From NCBI RefSeq assembly GCF_003597675.1, contig NZ_CP030828.1, positions 700,864 to 764,863 on the forward strand: DNA of 64,000 bases, in the 5' to 3' direction. This document shows positions 45,581 through 53,831 of this stretch, one piece after another (positions within the stretch are counted from its first letter, which is position 1; every line of letters starts with the position of its first letter). The notes below the pieces were generated by a model that worked only from the letters and a program-made list of their open reading frames with translations, did no database searches and had not been told where the DNA came from. This DNA comes from Neorhizobium sp. NCHU2750. GTDB lineage: Bacteria > Pseudomonadota > Alphaproteobacteria > Rhizobiales > Rhizobiaceae. Made by a program: the position numbers and the translations under genes.

Positions 45581-46977
45581 GATTTCTCCGTTTCACTCGT
45601 CTTCAATGAAATCGTCACAGTCGTACCGCTGGCTCCGGACAGGACTGAAAATCCGCCGCCGAGGCTCTCGATCCGTTCGCGCAATCCGGCGATACCGAGG
45701 CTTGTTGGCTTTACCGAGGCAAGGTCGAAACCGGGTCCCTTGTCGATGACATCGATGATAACGCAGTCATCCTGCAAACGTTGCAGCACCTGCTGGCCCG
45801 CGCCTCCGGCATGTCTAAACCCGTTATTCAGCGTTTCCTGTACGAATCGGTAGATGCAGATCTTCTCGGCGGGCGAGGGCTGCCAGTCTGTATGGGAGCG
45901 GAGGAGGTCGACCGTGATACCGGTTCGCTCCTGATAACGCTGCACGGCCTGGGAAATAACTTCGTGCAGGCCGGCTGACTCGATCTCGGGCAGGATGAGG
46001 TCATGACAAATGCTGCGGATCTCGCGCATCGCCTCCTGAAGGCTCATCTTTATCGATGCGACTTCGGCCTCCCGCTTCTCCACCAGTGCCTGGGCGCCGA
46101 GGATGGCAGGGCTGTCGATACGCAGCGACGCATAGGCGATTAGCTGTGCAGGTCCGTCATGAAGGTCGGCCCCAAGCCGCCGCAGAAAGCGTTCATTGAG
46201 AGCGGTCGTACGCTGACTTGCGTTGTGAACACGCTCATGCAGCGCTCGGTTCTGCTTGAGCAGGTGTGACAGTTCGCCAACCCTCGCATTGAGGAGACCG
46301 CGTTGAAGGTCGATCAGCCGACTACCACGAAGGACGATCAATGAGAGGAGGGCAAAAATGCCTGCGATGACGGCCGCCACCGCCAGCCAGGCGCGAAGCC
46401 TTGCGCTGTAGAGGCTGCGTTCGAAATCGCTTGCCACCTCATAGAACTCGGAAACCGCCACTACTTCCCCCGACCAGGGCTGGAGGATCGGATTGTAGAT
46501 CTTCAGAAGTGGCAACTTTGCATCGCCCAGCGTGGTGGCTTCCTGCGGGTCGATGTCGTTGAACTCCGAGACCATCTTGCCGGAAAACGCAGCCTTGAGG
46601 TCATCGCTCGGCTGCAGCTTTTGCCCCATCAGCTTCTTGTCATTGGCATAAAGAATGGTGCCATCCTTACGCCAGAGACGGAAGGAGACGAGACGCTGGC
46701 CCAATGCTCCTTGCGAAAGCGTTTCATCCAGCGCCCGCTCGACGGATTCGTCGAGTTTTTCAGTCGTCGTCATGTCGGGCAGGATTGGAGCTATGATGCT
46801 GTCGACATAGAGCGCCGTCGATGCCGCCGAGTTGCGGGTAACGGCCTCCTCGATCAGGCTGGCGACGAAGGCGCCGACGACGGCGATCGCAACAATGGAT
46901 ACGAAGCCGCCAGCCAGCAGAAACTGCCGGGCGAGAGACTGTCCGTTCCAGTGAGCGACAACATTAGGCAGGCGCAC
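45577..46977 (-). CDS. NarX/DesK-type sensor histidine kinase
   Basis: 466 residues. Membrane helix at about 20-42, a periplasmic sensor of about 150 residues ([25 protein letters not shown], single-Cache-like), a second helix near 205-225, a coiled coil, then HisKA_3 with the phospho-His in [20 protein letters not shown] and an ATPase domain containing NNGFRHAGG and DKGPGFD. Membrane kinase for the adjacent response regulator. Ligand unknown. Confidence 0.9.
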   Translation of the reverse strand: MRLPNVVAHWNGQSLARQFLLAGGFVSIVAIAVVGAFVASLIEEAVTRNSAASTALYVDSIIAPILPDMTTTEKLDESVERALDETLSQGALGQRLVSFRLWRKDGTILYANDKKLMGQKLQPSDDLKAAFSGKMVSEFNDIDPQEATTLGDAKLPLLKIYNPILQPWSGEVVAVSEFYEVASDFERSLYSARLRAWLAVAAVIAGIFALLSLIVLRGSRLIDLQRGLLNARVGELSHLLKQNRALHERVHNASQRTTALNERFLRRLGADLHDGPAQLIAYASLRIDSPAILGAQALVEKREAEVASIKMSLQEAMREIRSICHDLILPEIESAGLHEVISQAVQRYQERTGITVDLLRSHTDWQPSPAEKICIYRFVQETLNNGFRHAGGAGQQVLQRLQDDCVIIDVIDKGPGFDLASVKPTSLGIAGLRERIESLGGGFSVLSGASGTTVTISLKTSETEKS

Positions 46978-47177
46978 GAAAGCCTCGGTGGGTGCAGTAG
47001 CGCCAAGTAATTAAGGCTCAGCTTCAAAGCGTCAACTGCAATTTCTTGCACTTGTCGCAGTAGAAATCAGCACCGCGTCATCGTCGATCCTCCGGCCCAT
47101 GCCGCTGTTCAGGTCATTGAATAAGCTATCGGCCCGAGGCGGTGCCCGGATACTTGGATGCGGCCTTCCTCCGCCTT

Positions 47178-48533
47178 TTATTCGTTGGAGGTCCGTTGCG
47201 CGGCATGGCGATTGACCGGCATCGACAGGCCGAGATTTTCTCTCAGTGTCGAGCCTTCATACTCGTCGCGGAACAGCCCGCGGCGGCGCAGCTCCGGCAA
47301 TACCAGTTCGACAAAATCCGTCAGGCTTGCCGGCAGGGTCGGGAACATCAGGATGAAACCATCGGCAGCACGTGCCTCGAACCATTCTTCCATGAAGTCC
47401 GCAATTTCCTCTGGCGTACCGGTAATTCCGTTGCCTGTGCTCTTTTCCGCGTAGTGGCGAATGAGATGGCCGAGCGTATGTCCCTGCTTGATGAAGTCGG
47501 TGAGCTCTTCAAACAGTGCCTTTGACCCTTTCGGTTGCTGCGGCAGGCGCTCCATCGGAAACGGTTCGTCCAGTGCCGCTCCTGAGAGATCTGTCTCAAG
47601 GAACTCGCCCAGCATCCAGCGGCCGACGTCCGGATGAAGGTTGTTGATCAGGAAATCGACCTTTGCCTGCGCCTCTGCTCTGGTTGCCCCGACATTGACG
47701 ACGATGCCTGGCATCATCTTCAGGTCGTCTTCTCGGCGACCGTATTTCGCCATCCGGCCTTTGACGTTTCGGTAGAATGCGCCATTGCGTTCGATGCTGG
47801 AGGCGAGGCTGAAGACGATTTCGGACGTCCTCGCGGCAAGCTCCATTCCCGCCTCCGAACCGCCGGCCTGGGCAATGACCGGCCGGCCCTGTGGTGTGGA
47901 GGCAATGTTGAGCGGACCACGAACCTGGAAATGCTTGCCCTTGTGGTCCAGCGTATGCAGCTTGTTCTTGTCGTAATAGATGCCGCTTTCGCGGTCGAGA
48001 AGCAGGGCATCGGGCTCGAAACTGTCCCAAAGGCCGAAGACCACGTCGACGAACTCTTCGCCGCGTTCATAGCGGATGGCGTGCGGATCGAGGCCGTCAC
48101 GGTTGAAGTTGTATCCGGTTTCGTCGTGATCGGAGGTCACAACGTTCCAGCATGCCCGCCCGCCACTCAGATGATCGATCGACGAGAAGATGCGGGCGAT
48201 GTTGAAGGGTTCGTAATAGCTGGTGGATGCCGTTGCCACAAAACCGAGTTTCTCCGTCATCGCGGAAAGGGCAGTGATCAGCGTCAGCGGTTCAAAACGG
48301 TTCATCTTGGTGGGCGAACGGGAAAGCGCCTCTGGATCGCCGATCGCAGCCGCTGGAGAGTCCGCCACGAACATGAAATCGAGCTTGGCGGTCTCGGATA
48401 TGCGGGCAACATTGAGCAGATGATCGATCTTGTTCGCGCCGTTGACATCGGCGGCGGGATGCAGCCAGCTCGCCGGATTGAAGCCGAATGTGTAGACGAA
48501 GGTTCCAAGCTTCAATTTGTCGTCGCGGGCCAT
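47178..48533 (-). CDS. NtaA/SnaA/DszA-family FMN-dependent monooxygenase
   Basis: 451 residues, the usual length. Luciferase-like barrel: KLGTFVYTFGFNPASWLHP, DHLLNVARISETAKLDFMFVADSPA, FVATASTSYYEPFNIARIFSSIDHLSGGRACWNVVTS and the QAGGSEAGMELAARTSE segment are typical of NtaA/SnaA/DszA. The family oxidises nitrilotriacetate, sulfones, dimethyl sulfide and related molecules using reduced FMN from a separate reductase. It is the last gene of the operon with a HutC-like repressor and an amino-acid importer. In view of the proposed thiourocanate pathway it may attack an S-methyl or methanethiol-level sulfur compound (inference). Confidence 0.85.
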   Translation of the reverse strand: MARDDKLKLGTFVYTFGFNPASWLHPAADVNGANKIDHLLNVARISETAKLDFMFVADSPAAAIGDPEALSRSPTKMNRFEPLTLITALSAMTEKLGFVATASTSYYEPFNIARIFSSIDHLSGGRACWNVVTSDHDETGYNFNRDGLDPHAIRYERGEEFVDVVFGLWDSFEPDALLLDRESGIYYDKNKLHTLDHKGKHFQVRGPLNIASTPQGRPVIAQAGGSEAGMELAARTSEIVFSLASSIERNGAFYRNVKGRMAKYGRREDDLKMMPGIVVNVGATRAEAQAKVDFLINNLHPDVGRWMLGEFLETDLSGAALDEPFPMERLPQQPKGSKALFEELTDFIKQGHTLGHLIRHYAEKSTGNGITGTPEEIADFMEEWFEARAADGFILMFPTLPASLTDFVELVLPELRRRGLFRDEYEGSTLRENLGLSMPVNRHAAQRTSNE

Positions 48534-48567
48534 CGCCTGCCGTCTCCATGATGAAATGTATAAAAGG

Positions 48568-49302
48568 TCAAGTTGCCTGTGACGGTGTAAAACGGGCAGT
48601 CAACGTGTGGCTGCCGCCGGGATAGGTAAGGCGGACGGCGGTGACGGATTGCTCCAGTCGCCAGGTCTGCCGTTCGACGACCATGACTGGACTGCCGAGG
48701 GCGATACCGAGATGGGAGGCTTCTACCTCTTCGGCGCCGCGTGCATCGATGCGGTGTTCGGCGGCGCTCCACGGTACGTGATCGAGCAGCCATGGACCGG
48801 GGGAAAGTTTGTCGAAGCTCTCCGCTTCGGCCTCGGGCACCGCTTCAAGATTGATCAATCGTTGCTCGAGACAAAACGGCTTGCCGTCGGCAAAATGCAG
48901 ACAGGTAATATCGGCGACGGCCTTTTTACGTATGAGACCGAGCTGCCTTGTCTCCGCCTGATTGGCCTGCCTGATGCTATGCGCAAGGATACGGTAGCTA
49001 TAGGTTCTTTCCGTCGTTTTGACTTCCTCGCGGATGTCATAAATCTCCAGAATGGCGCTTTGTGCCTTCTGCGGAAGGACCACGCTGCCGATCTTTCGGC
49101 GGCGTTGCACAAGCCCGGCGCGGGCGAGTTGAGTCACGACCTTGTTGACGGTCATGCGGGAGCACTCATACTGCTGGGCCAGCAATTGCTCCGACGGGAT
49201 CTTGTAGCCCGGAGGCCAGCGGCCGGTCAGGATGTTTTGTTCGATGTCGGACAGTATCCGCTGGTGAAGCGAAACCGGCGCCTCCGAAACACCGCCCGTC
49301 AT
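48568..49302 (-). CDS. HutC-like GntR regulator
   Basis: 244 residues from the ATG at 49302, chosen over the upstream ATG at 49320 because a perfect GAGGAGGAAG ribosome site lies in between. Winged helix about 10-72 (KIPSEQLLAQQYECSRMTVNKVV), UTRA domain about 95-235. The stretch LSPGPWLLDHVPWSAAEHRI and the ending GGSHTLTARFTPSQ are hallmarks of the histidine-utilisation repressor HutC, whose effector is urocanate. Encoded between the ABC importer and the monooxygenase in a cluster with a urocanase homologue, it likely senses a urocanate analogue. Confidence 0.9.
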   Translation of the reverse strand: MTGGVSEAPVSLHQRILSDIEQNILTGRWPPGYKIPSEQLLAQQYECSRMTVNKVVTQLARAGLVQRRRKIGSVVLPQKAQSAILEIYDIREEVKTTERTYSYRILAHSIRQANQAETRQLGLIRKKAVADITCLHFADGKPFCLEQRLINLEAVPEAEAESFDKLSPGPWLLDHVPWSAAEHRIDARGAEEVEASHLGIALGSPVMVVERQTWRLEQSVTAVRLTYPGGSHTLTARFTPSQAT

Positions 49303-49316
49303 GGCTTCCTCCTCAA

Positions 49317-50108
49317 TCATGCGAGCATGCTGGCTCCGCGGTCGAGATAGGTGTCGAGGAACTGCTCAAGCCGTGGATGGCGCGGCTTGGCAAAGATCTC
49401 CGCCGGCGGGCCGGAAAACATCAACCGTCCCTGGTCGAGAAAGCTGATCTGCTGGCCGACGCTGGCGGCAAATCCGATTTCGTGGGTTACGACGACCATG
49501 GTCATGCCCTCGGCGGCGAGGTCTCTCATGACGTTGAGGACCTCGCCGGTCAGTTCAGGGTCGAGTGCCGAGGTCGGTTCGTCGAACAACATGATCTTCG
49601 GTTCAAGCGCAAGTGCGCGGGCAATCGCGACGCGCTGCTGCTGGCCACCCGACAATTGCGAGGGATAGTGGTTTGCGCGGTTTTCGAGACCCACTTTGCG
49701 CAACTGCGCCATCGCCCGATCCTCGGCCTCCGCTTTCGGCACCTTGCGCACGATCTTCAGCGCTTCGCTGACATTGCCGAGTGCCGTCATGTGCGGCCAG
49801 AGATTGAACTGCTGGAACACCATTCCTGTCTTGGAGCGGACCGCACGGATCTGCTGTGCCGGCAGGCGCTCGCGCTGGCCATCGGCGTTCTCGTAGAAAC
49901 CGAGAGCCTCGCCGTTGATCGTAACCATGCCGCTGGTCGGCTCTTCGAGAAAGGCCAGACAACGCAGAAGCGTACTCTTGCCGGAGCCGGAAGGGCCGAT
50001 CAGGCAGGAAACCTTGCCTTCGGGTATTTCGAGGTTGATGTCCTGCAGAACGGTAGTATCCCCGAACCGCTTGACGAGTTTGCTGATAGCGATAGCGGGA
50101 AGGCTCAT
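49317..50108 (-). CDS. Amino-acid-type ABC transporter ATPase
   Basis: 263 residues. Walker A GPSGSGKST (about 38), signature QLSGGQQQR (about 152), Walker B IMLFDEPTSALDPEL (about 172), H-loop VVVTHEIGFA. PAAT-family (GlnQ/HisP-like) ATPase. Its ATG overlaps the second permease stop by 4 bases. Together with two permeases and a binding protein it forms a complete polar-amino-acid or related importer. Confidence 0.93.
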   Translation of the reverse strand: MSLPAIAISKLVKRFGDTTVLQDINLEIPEGKVSCLIGPSGSGKSTLLRCLAFLEEPTSGMVTINGEALGFYENADGQRERLPAQQIRAVRSKTGMVFQQFNLWPHMTALGNVSEALKIVRKVPKAEAEDRAMAQLRKVGLENRANHYPSQLSGGQQQRVAIARALALEPKIMLFDEPTSALDPELTGEVLNVMRDLAAEGMTMVVVTHEIGFAASVGQQISFLDQGRLMFSGPPAEIFAKPRHPRLEQFLDTYLDRGASMLA

Positions 50109-50773
50109 GCTTTGGAAAACCTCAATCGGGAGAGACGCTTTTCGGCCTGCCGTCCAAGCCTGTCGGTCAGTTCAACGATGATCCAGTAGGTGACGGCGAG
50201 CACGAAGATCGCTTCCAGGAAGGCATACTGCTGGGAGCCGATCGCGCTGACGGTGGCCGTCAATTCCGGTACGGTGATGATCGAAAGCACAGCCGATTCT
50301 TTCAGCAGGATGATCGCCAGGTTTACCGAGGGCGGCAGAACGATCAGCGCCATTTCCGGGATCTGAATGCGACTGATGGTTTGCAGCCGCGTCATCCCCA
50401 GGCATTCGGCGGCCTCGACATGGCCGACCGGCACGGACGCATATCCGGCGCGGAACACTTCGCTGTAATAGGCGGCGCTATAGACGGAAAGTCCGATCAG
50501 TCCGCAGGGGATCGGATCGAGCATCAGTCCGACAAAGGGTCCGCCGTAGTAGAGAAGAAAGATCTGGATCAGGAACGGCGTGCCGCGCAACACTTCCACT
50601 ACGGCGCCCAGCACGGCATTGACTGCCAAGCCGCCGAAACGTCGGGCCGTTGCCACGATGAAGCCCGCGATGACACCGCCGAGCACGCCGGCGATCCAAA
50701 GCCACAGGGTCACGAAAAGGCCGCTGCCGATCTCCGGCAATTTGTCGATGATGACTTGCGGATCGAACATCAT
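50105..50773 (-). CDS. Amino-acid-type ABC transporter permease
   Basis: 222 residues, about five membrane helices. HisM/GlnP family: RGTPFLIQIFLLYYGGPF, YSAAYYSEVFRAGYASVPVGHVEAAECLGMTR as the EAA loop in layout, and a basic C-terminus. Its ATG overlaps the stop of the first permease. Cytoplasmic membrane. Confidence 0.92.
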   Translation of the reverse strand: MMFDPQVIIDKLPEIGSGLFVTLWLWIAGVLGGVIAGFIVATARRFGGLAVNAVLGAVVEVLRGTPFLIQIFLLYYGGPFVGLMLDPIPCGLIGLSVYSAAYYSEVFRAGYASVPVGHVEAAECLGMTRLQTISRIQIPEMALIVLPPSVNLAIILLKESAVLSIITVPELTATVSAIGSQQYAFLEAIFVLAVTYWIIVELTDRLGRQAEKRLSRLRFSKA

Positions 50774-51411
50774 GCCGTGGCTCCCTTCAGGGATTTCTCG
50801 GCATAGCGACCAAGCAGGGCGATGACTGAGTTGATGACAAAATAGATCAGCGCGGCGCTGGCGAAAATAGGCAGCGGCAGGTAGGTGCTCGAAGCGAGAT
50901 CCTGCGCCATCTTGGTCAGCTCGATGATGCCGACCACGGAGACGAGCGACGAGGATTTGAGGATCATAATCGCTTCGTTGACAAGTGCTGGAAAAGTGAG
51001 ACGCAAAGCGATCGGCGCGCGGATACGCAGGAAAGTCTGAGTGGCGCTGAAACCTGCCACATCCGCCGCCTCGATAAGGCCGCGGGGCACGCCTTCAAAC
51101 CCGCCGCGCAGGTTTTCCGCCTGATAGGCCGCGGTGCAGAGCGACAGGCCGACGATGGCAGCGACGATGCCCGGAACATTGATGCCGATGACTGGCAGAA
51201 GTGTATAGATCAGCAGCAATTGGACGAGGAGCGGCACGCCGCGGAAGAAGCTGATGAACAGCCTTGCCGGCAGGATATAGATGGATTTTCCCGATTGCAT
51301 GCCGGCCGAGAGCAGCATGGCAATGACAAAGCCGATTGCGATCGACACAAGGCTGATGCCAAGCGTCGAAAGGGCTGCCTCAAGCAGAAGCGTAAAAAGT
51401 TTCAGCGTCAT
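50770..51411 (-). CDS. Amino-acid-type ABC transporter permease
   Basis: 213 residues, HisM/GlnP family with RGVPLLVQLLLIYTLLPVIG and the EAA segment EAADVAGFSATQTFLRIRAPIALRLTFP in layout. First of the two permeases, 91 bases after the binding-protein gene. The pair should form the heterodimeric channel of this importer. Confidence 0.92.
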   Translation of the reverse strand: MTLKLFTLLLEAALSTLGISLVSIAIGFVIAMLLSAGMQSGKSIYILPARLFISFFRGVPLLVQLLLIYTLLPVIGINVPGIVAAIVGLSLCTAAYQAENLRGGFEGVPRGLIEAADVAGFSATQTFLRIRAPIALRLTFPALVNEAIMILKSSSLVSVVGIIELTKMAQDLASSTYLPLPIFASAALIYFVINSVIALLGRYAEKSLKGATA

Positions 51412-51502
51412 CGACTATGGTCACGTGTCATCGGCGCAGAATGGAGCGCGTCATGAAAGAAGGGGGGATGCGAAGCCCGCATCCCCGATGTCGCAACCGG
51501 TC

Positions 51503-52330
51503 TCAGAATTCCGGATTGGGCACGGAATCCGGCGTGTCGAAGGACGTGCCGAACCACTTCTCCTGAAGTTTGGCCAGGCGGCCGTCCTTCTTCATCGCAA
51601 TGATTTCGTTATCTACGTAGTCGACCAGCGTTTTGTGGTCGTCGTCCTTGGTGCCGATGAAGCCGAAATAGGTCTTTGCCCCGAAGGAAGGCGTCACGAC
51701 CTCGAAGGCGCCGTTACGCTGTTTGGCAACGAAGGCAATATTCGGCAGCGAATTGGCGACTGCAACGATACGGCCGGCGGCAAGATCGGCATAGGCATCG
51801 TTGAAGGACACGTATTCCTTGATGTTCACCTTCTCAGGCAGTTTTGCGGAATATTCCTTCAACTGCTCGAGCTGTGCGGTCGCCTTGCCGACACCGACCG
51901 CCTTTCCGGCAATATCGGCGGGCTTGGTGATCGAGCTGTCGCCCGCCTTTTTCAGGATGGCGACGGAAGCTTCGGCGATCGGGGCCGTCATCCGGTAGCG
52001 AGCGATGCGGGCCTTGGTGATCGTGGCGGGGCCGGCGACGATATCGAACTTACCCGCCTCGAGGCTCGGCAGAACGCTGTCCCACGGCAGTTCGACCCAT
52101 TCGATCTTGACGCCGAGATCCTTGCCGAGCTCGGCGAAGAAGTCGACGTTGAGGCCCTTATGCTCGCCGGCATCGATGAAGTCGAAGGGGGCGAAAGCGG
52201 TCTCAGTGCCGACCTTCAACACGCCCGCAGCCTTGACCTTGGCGAGTATGTCGTCGGCGTGAGCCGAGAGCGATGTCGCCAGCAGCATGGCGCCGACCGC
52301 TGCGGCCTTCATGAATTGTCTCTTGAGCAT
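51503..52330 (-). CDS. Amino-acid-type periplasmic binding protein
   Basis: 275 residues with signal peptide (MLKRQFMKAAAVGAMLLATS, cleavage after AHA) and GGAGAA before the ATG. SBP_bac_3 fold: VLKVGTETAFAPFDFID, GLNVDFFAELGKDLG, WVELPWDSVLPSLEAGKFDIVAGPATIT; an Arg in IARYRMTAP takes the place of the usual carboxylate-binding residue. First gene of the minus operon, with a HutC-like operator 89 bases upstream. The ligand may be a thiohistidine or urocanate derivative rather than a common amino acid (inference). Confidence 0.9.
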   Translation of the reverse strand: MLKRQFMKAAAVGAMLLATSLSAHADDILAKVKAAGVLKVGTETAFAPFDFIDAGEHKGLNVDFFAELGKDLGVKIEWVELPWDSVLPSLEAGKFDIVAGPATITKARIARYRMTAPIAEASVAILKKAGDSSITKPADIAGKAVGVGKATAQLEQLKEYSAKLPEKVNIKEYVSFNDAYADLAAGRIVAVANSLPNIAFVAKQRNGAFEVVTPSFGAKTYFGFIGTKDDDHKTLVDYVDNEIIAMKKDGRLAKLQEKWFGTSFDTPDSVPNPEF

Positions 52331-52418
52331 TGGTGATTTCTCCGCGTTATAGAATTCCGTTGTCCGCAGTGCGGCTGTTCCCGTTTATGCGATGTCAGTT
52401 TTTCTGCATTTCTCTTTA

Positions 52419-52430
52419 TTGACTAGACAA
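52419..52430. promoter_or_regulatory. HutC-type operator upstream of the ABC operon
   Basis: TTGACTAGACAA is one base from the perfect dyad TTGTCTAGACAA and one base from the HutC-subfamily core GTNTANAC. It lies 89 bases before the binding-protein start, between it and the end of the LysR-type gene, exactly where a repressor site is expected. Confidence 0.6.
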
Positions 52431-52478
52431 ATTACCGATGTTCGTCCGTTGGTCAACGGGGTGGTGGCGGGGATTTTT

Positions 52479-53699
52479 CTAGCTGATTAAGTGTCCACCG
52501 ATGTAATCCGCCAAATCGGCATTTCTGCTGGTTGCGCCTTGGCCGAGAAGATTGGCCACCAGCATGGCGGATTCGTACAGCGCAGGCTCGCGCCGCCAGG
52601 CGAGGACCAACGGCATGTCATAGACGGAAGGCAGGCGAAGTGCCGCGATACGCTCATTCATTCCCCGTATTGCGGACAGGGGCAACAGGGAGAGATAGTC
52701 GTGGCGGACGACAAGATTGGCGATGACCGGGATGGAGTCGATTTCGGTCACGATGAGCCCCGCTCGCTCATTCGGCTGCAGAATGTCATCGACAAGAAGG
52801 GTGAACCTCTGCCTCAGGCCGCTCTTGAGGCTGGGCAACGCCAGTCTGCCGTTGAGCAATAGCTTGCGGATGTCGCCATCGCAGGATCGAACCAGATTCG
52901 GAGAGCCGACAAGCGCAAGCGGGGAGCGGGAAAGAACGTGGTGATCGAGCAGGGCCGGTATCTCGTCCGTGTCAAGCAGGACAAGGTCATGCTGGCGGCG
53001 ATCGAGACCTGTGAGCAGTTCGTCGGCATTGTTGCTCGATATATAGAGTGCCGTGCGCGGCTGCAGCCGAGGCCAGTCGGCGGCGAGCATTGCAAGGTCG
53101 ACCGCGATCTGGCTTTCCCACCCGAGCGGTGTGACGACCCCAAAGCGGACCCTGCGTGCGGCGTGACGGAAACGCTCGTCGGACTGTTCGCAGAGATGTT
53201 GCCAGAGACGGCAAAGTTCCTGCGACGCATCGAGCGCCTGATTGCCCTCTCCGGTGAAGGTGACCCCGGACACGGCGCGTTCCAGAAGTCGGATGCCTAT
53301 CTGCTCTTCCAGAGCGTTGACCTGTCGCGTCAGCTGCGGCTGTCCCATGCCAAGTTCGCTTGCTGCGGCCCGGATACTGCCAGTCCGGCCGATCACCACC
53401 AGGCGTGACAGGGCGAGCATCGACAGAGCAGGCATCGTTGCCGCCGTCCGGCCGCCGAGCCCGGCCAGTCGCTCCACGAGATCGGCCGCGAGCTTCAGTT
53501 GATGCTTGACGCGCCGGCCCTCCAGGGTCGGCATCAGGCGACTGCCGGCCCTGGTCGTAAGGGGCACCGCCAGCTGGGTCTGAAGGCGCGACAATGCATC
53601 TGACACGGTCGCTGGTGGCCTCCCAAGAATACGGGCGGCTTCCCGGACATTGCCAAGCGAAAGGACATGATAGGCCGCGATCAGGGTGGATGTATCCAA
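52479..53699 (-). CDS. LysR-type regulator with two LysR DNA-binding domains
   Basis: 406 residues if started at the TTG at 53699, which follows AGAGGG and keeps the divergent promoter free; longer in-frame extensions run into the opposite gene. A first LysR winged helix is at about 2-62 (TLIAAYHVLSLGNVREAARI and onward). A second complete one is at about 90-151 (GSIRAAASELGMGQPQLTRQ and onward). A LysR substrate-binding domain fills about 160-406. It is divergent from the hydantoinase-like gene and shares the palindrome at 53747-53765. Confidence 0.85.
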   Translation of the reverse strand: MDTSTLIAAYHVLSLGNVREAARILGRPPATVSDALSRLQTQLAVPLTTRAGSRLMPTLEGRRVKHQLKLAADLVERLAGLGGRTAATMPALSMLALSRLVVIGRTGSIRAAASELGMGQPQLTRQVNALEEQIGIRLLERAVSGVTFTGEGNQALDASQELCRLWQHLCEQSDERFRHAARRVRFGVVTPLGWESQIAVDLAMLAADWPRLQPRTALYISSNNADELLTGLDRRQHDLVLLDTDEIPALLDHHVLSRSPLALVGSPNLVRSCDGDIRKLLLNGRLALPSLKSGLRQRFTLLVDDILQPNERAGLIVTEIDSIPVIANLVVRHDYLSLLPLSAIRGMNERIAALRLPSVYDMPLVLAWRREPALYESAMLVANLLGQGATSRNADLADYIGGHLIS

Positions 53700-53746
53700 G
53701 GGGATCCCTCTTTGCTTGCCAAAAACGGTACAGCAAGCGGAGTGTC

Positions 53747-53765
53747 CGGGATATGGGATATCCCG
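53747..53765. promoter_or_regulatory. Perfect palindrome in the divergent LysR/amidohydrolase promoter
   Basis: CGGGATAT-GGG-ATATCCCG is a perfect 8-3-8 dyad placed 48 bases from the regulator's TTG and 67 bases from the amidohydrolase ATG. LysR-type proteins usually bind such dyads (T-N11-A type) between divergent genes. Confidence 0.65.
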
Positions 53766-53831
53766 AACGACGGGCGATTTCCATAAACTGACTGTATTGA
53801 GCAAAAGATCAGCGAATAGCTGGAGGGCGTC

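Noticed and set aside
48568..49320. Start of the HutC-like regulator at the ATG at 49320
   Set aside because: It overlaps the upstream stop, which is tempting, but the six extra codons consist of the GAGGAGGAAG ribosome site for the ATG at 49302.
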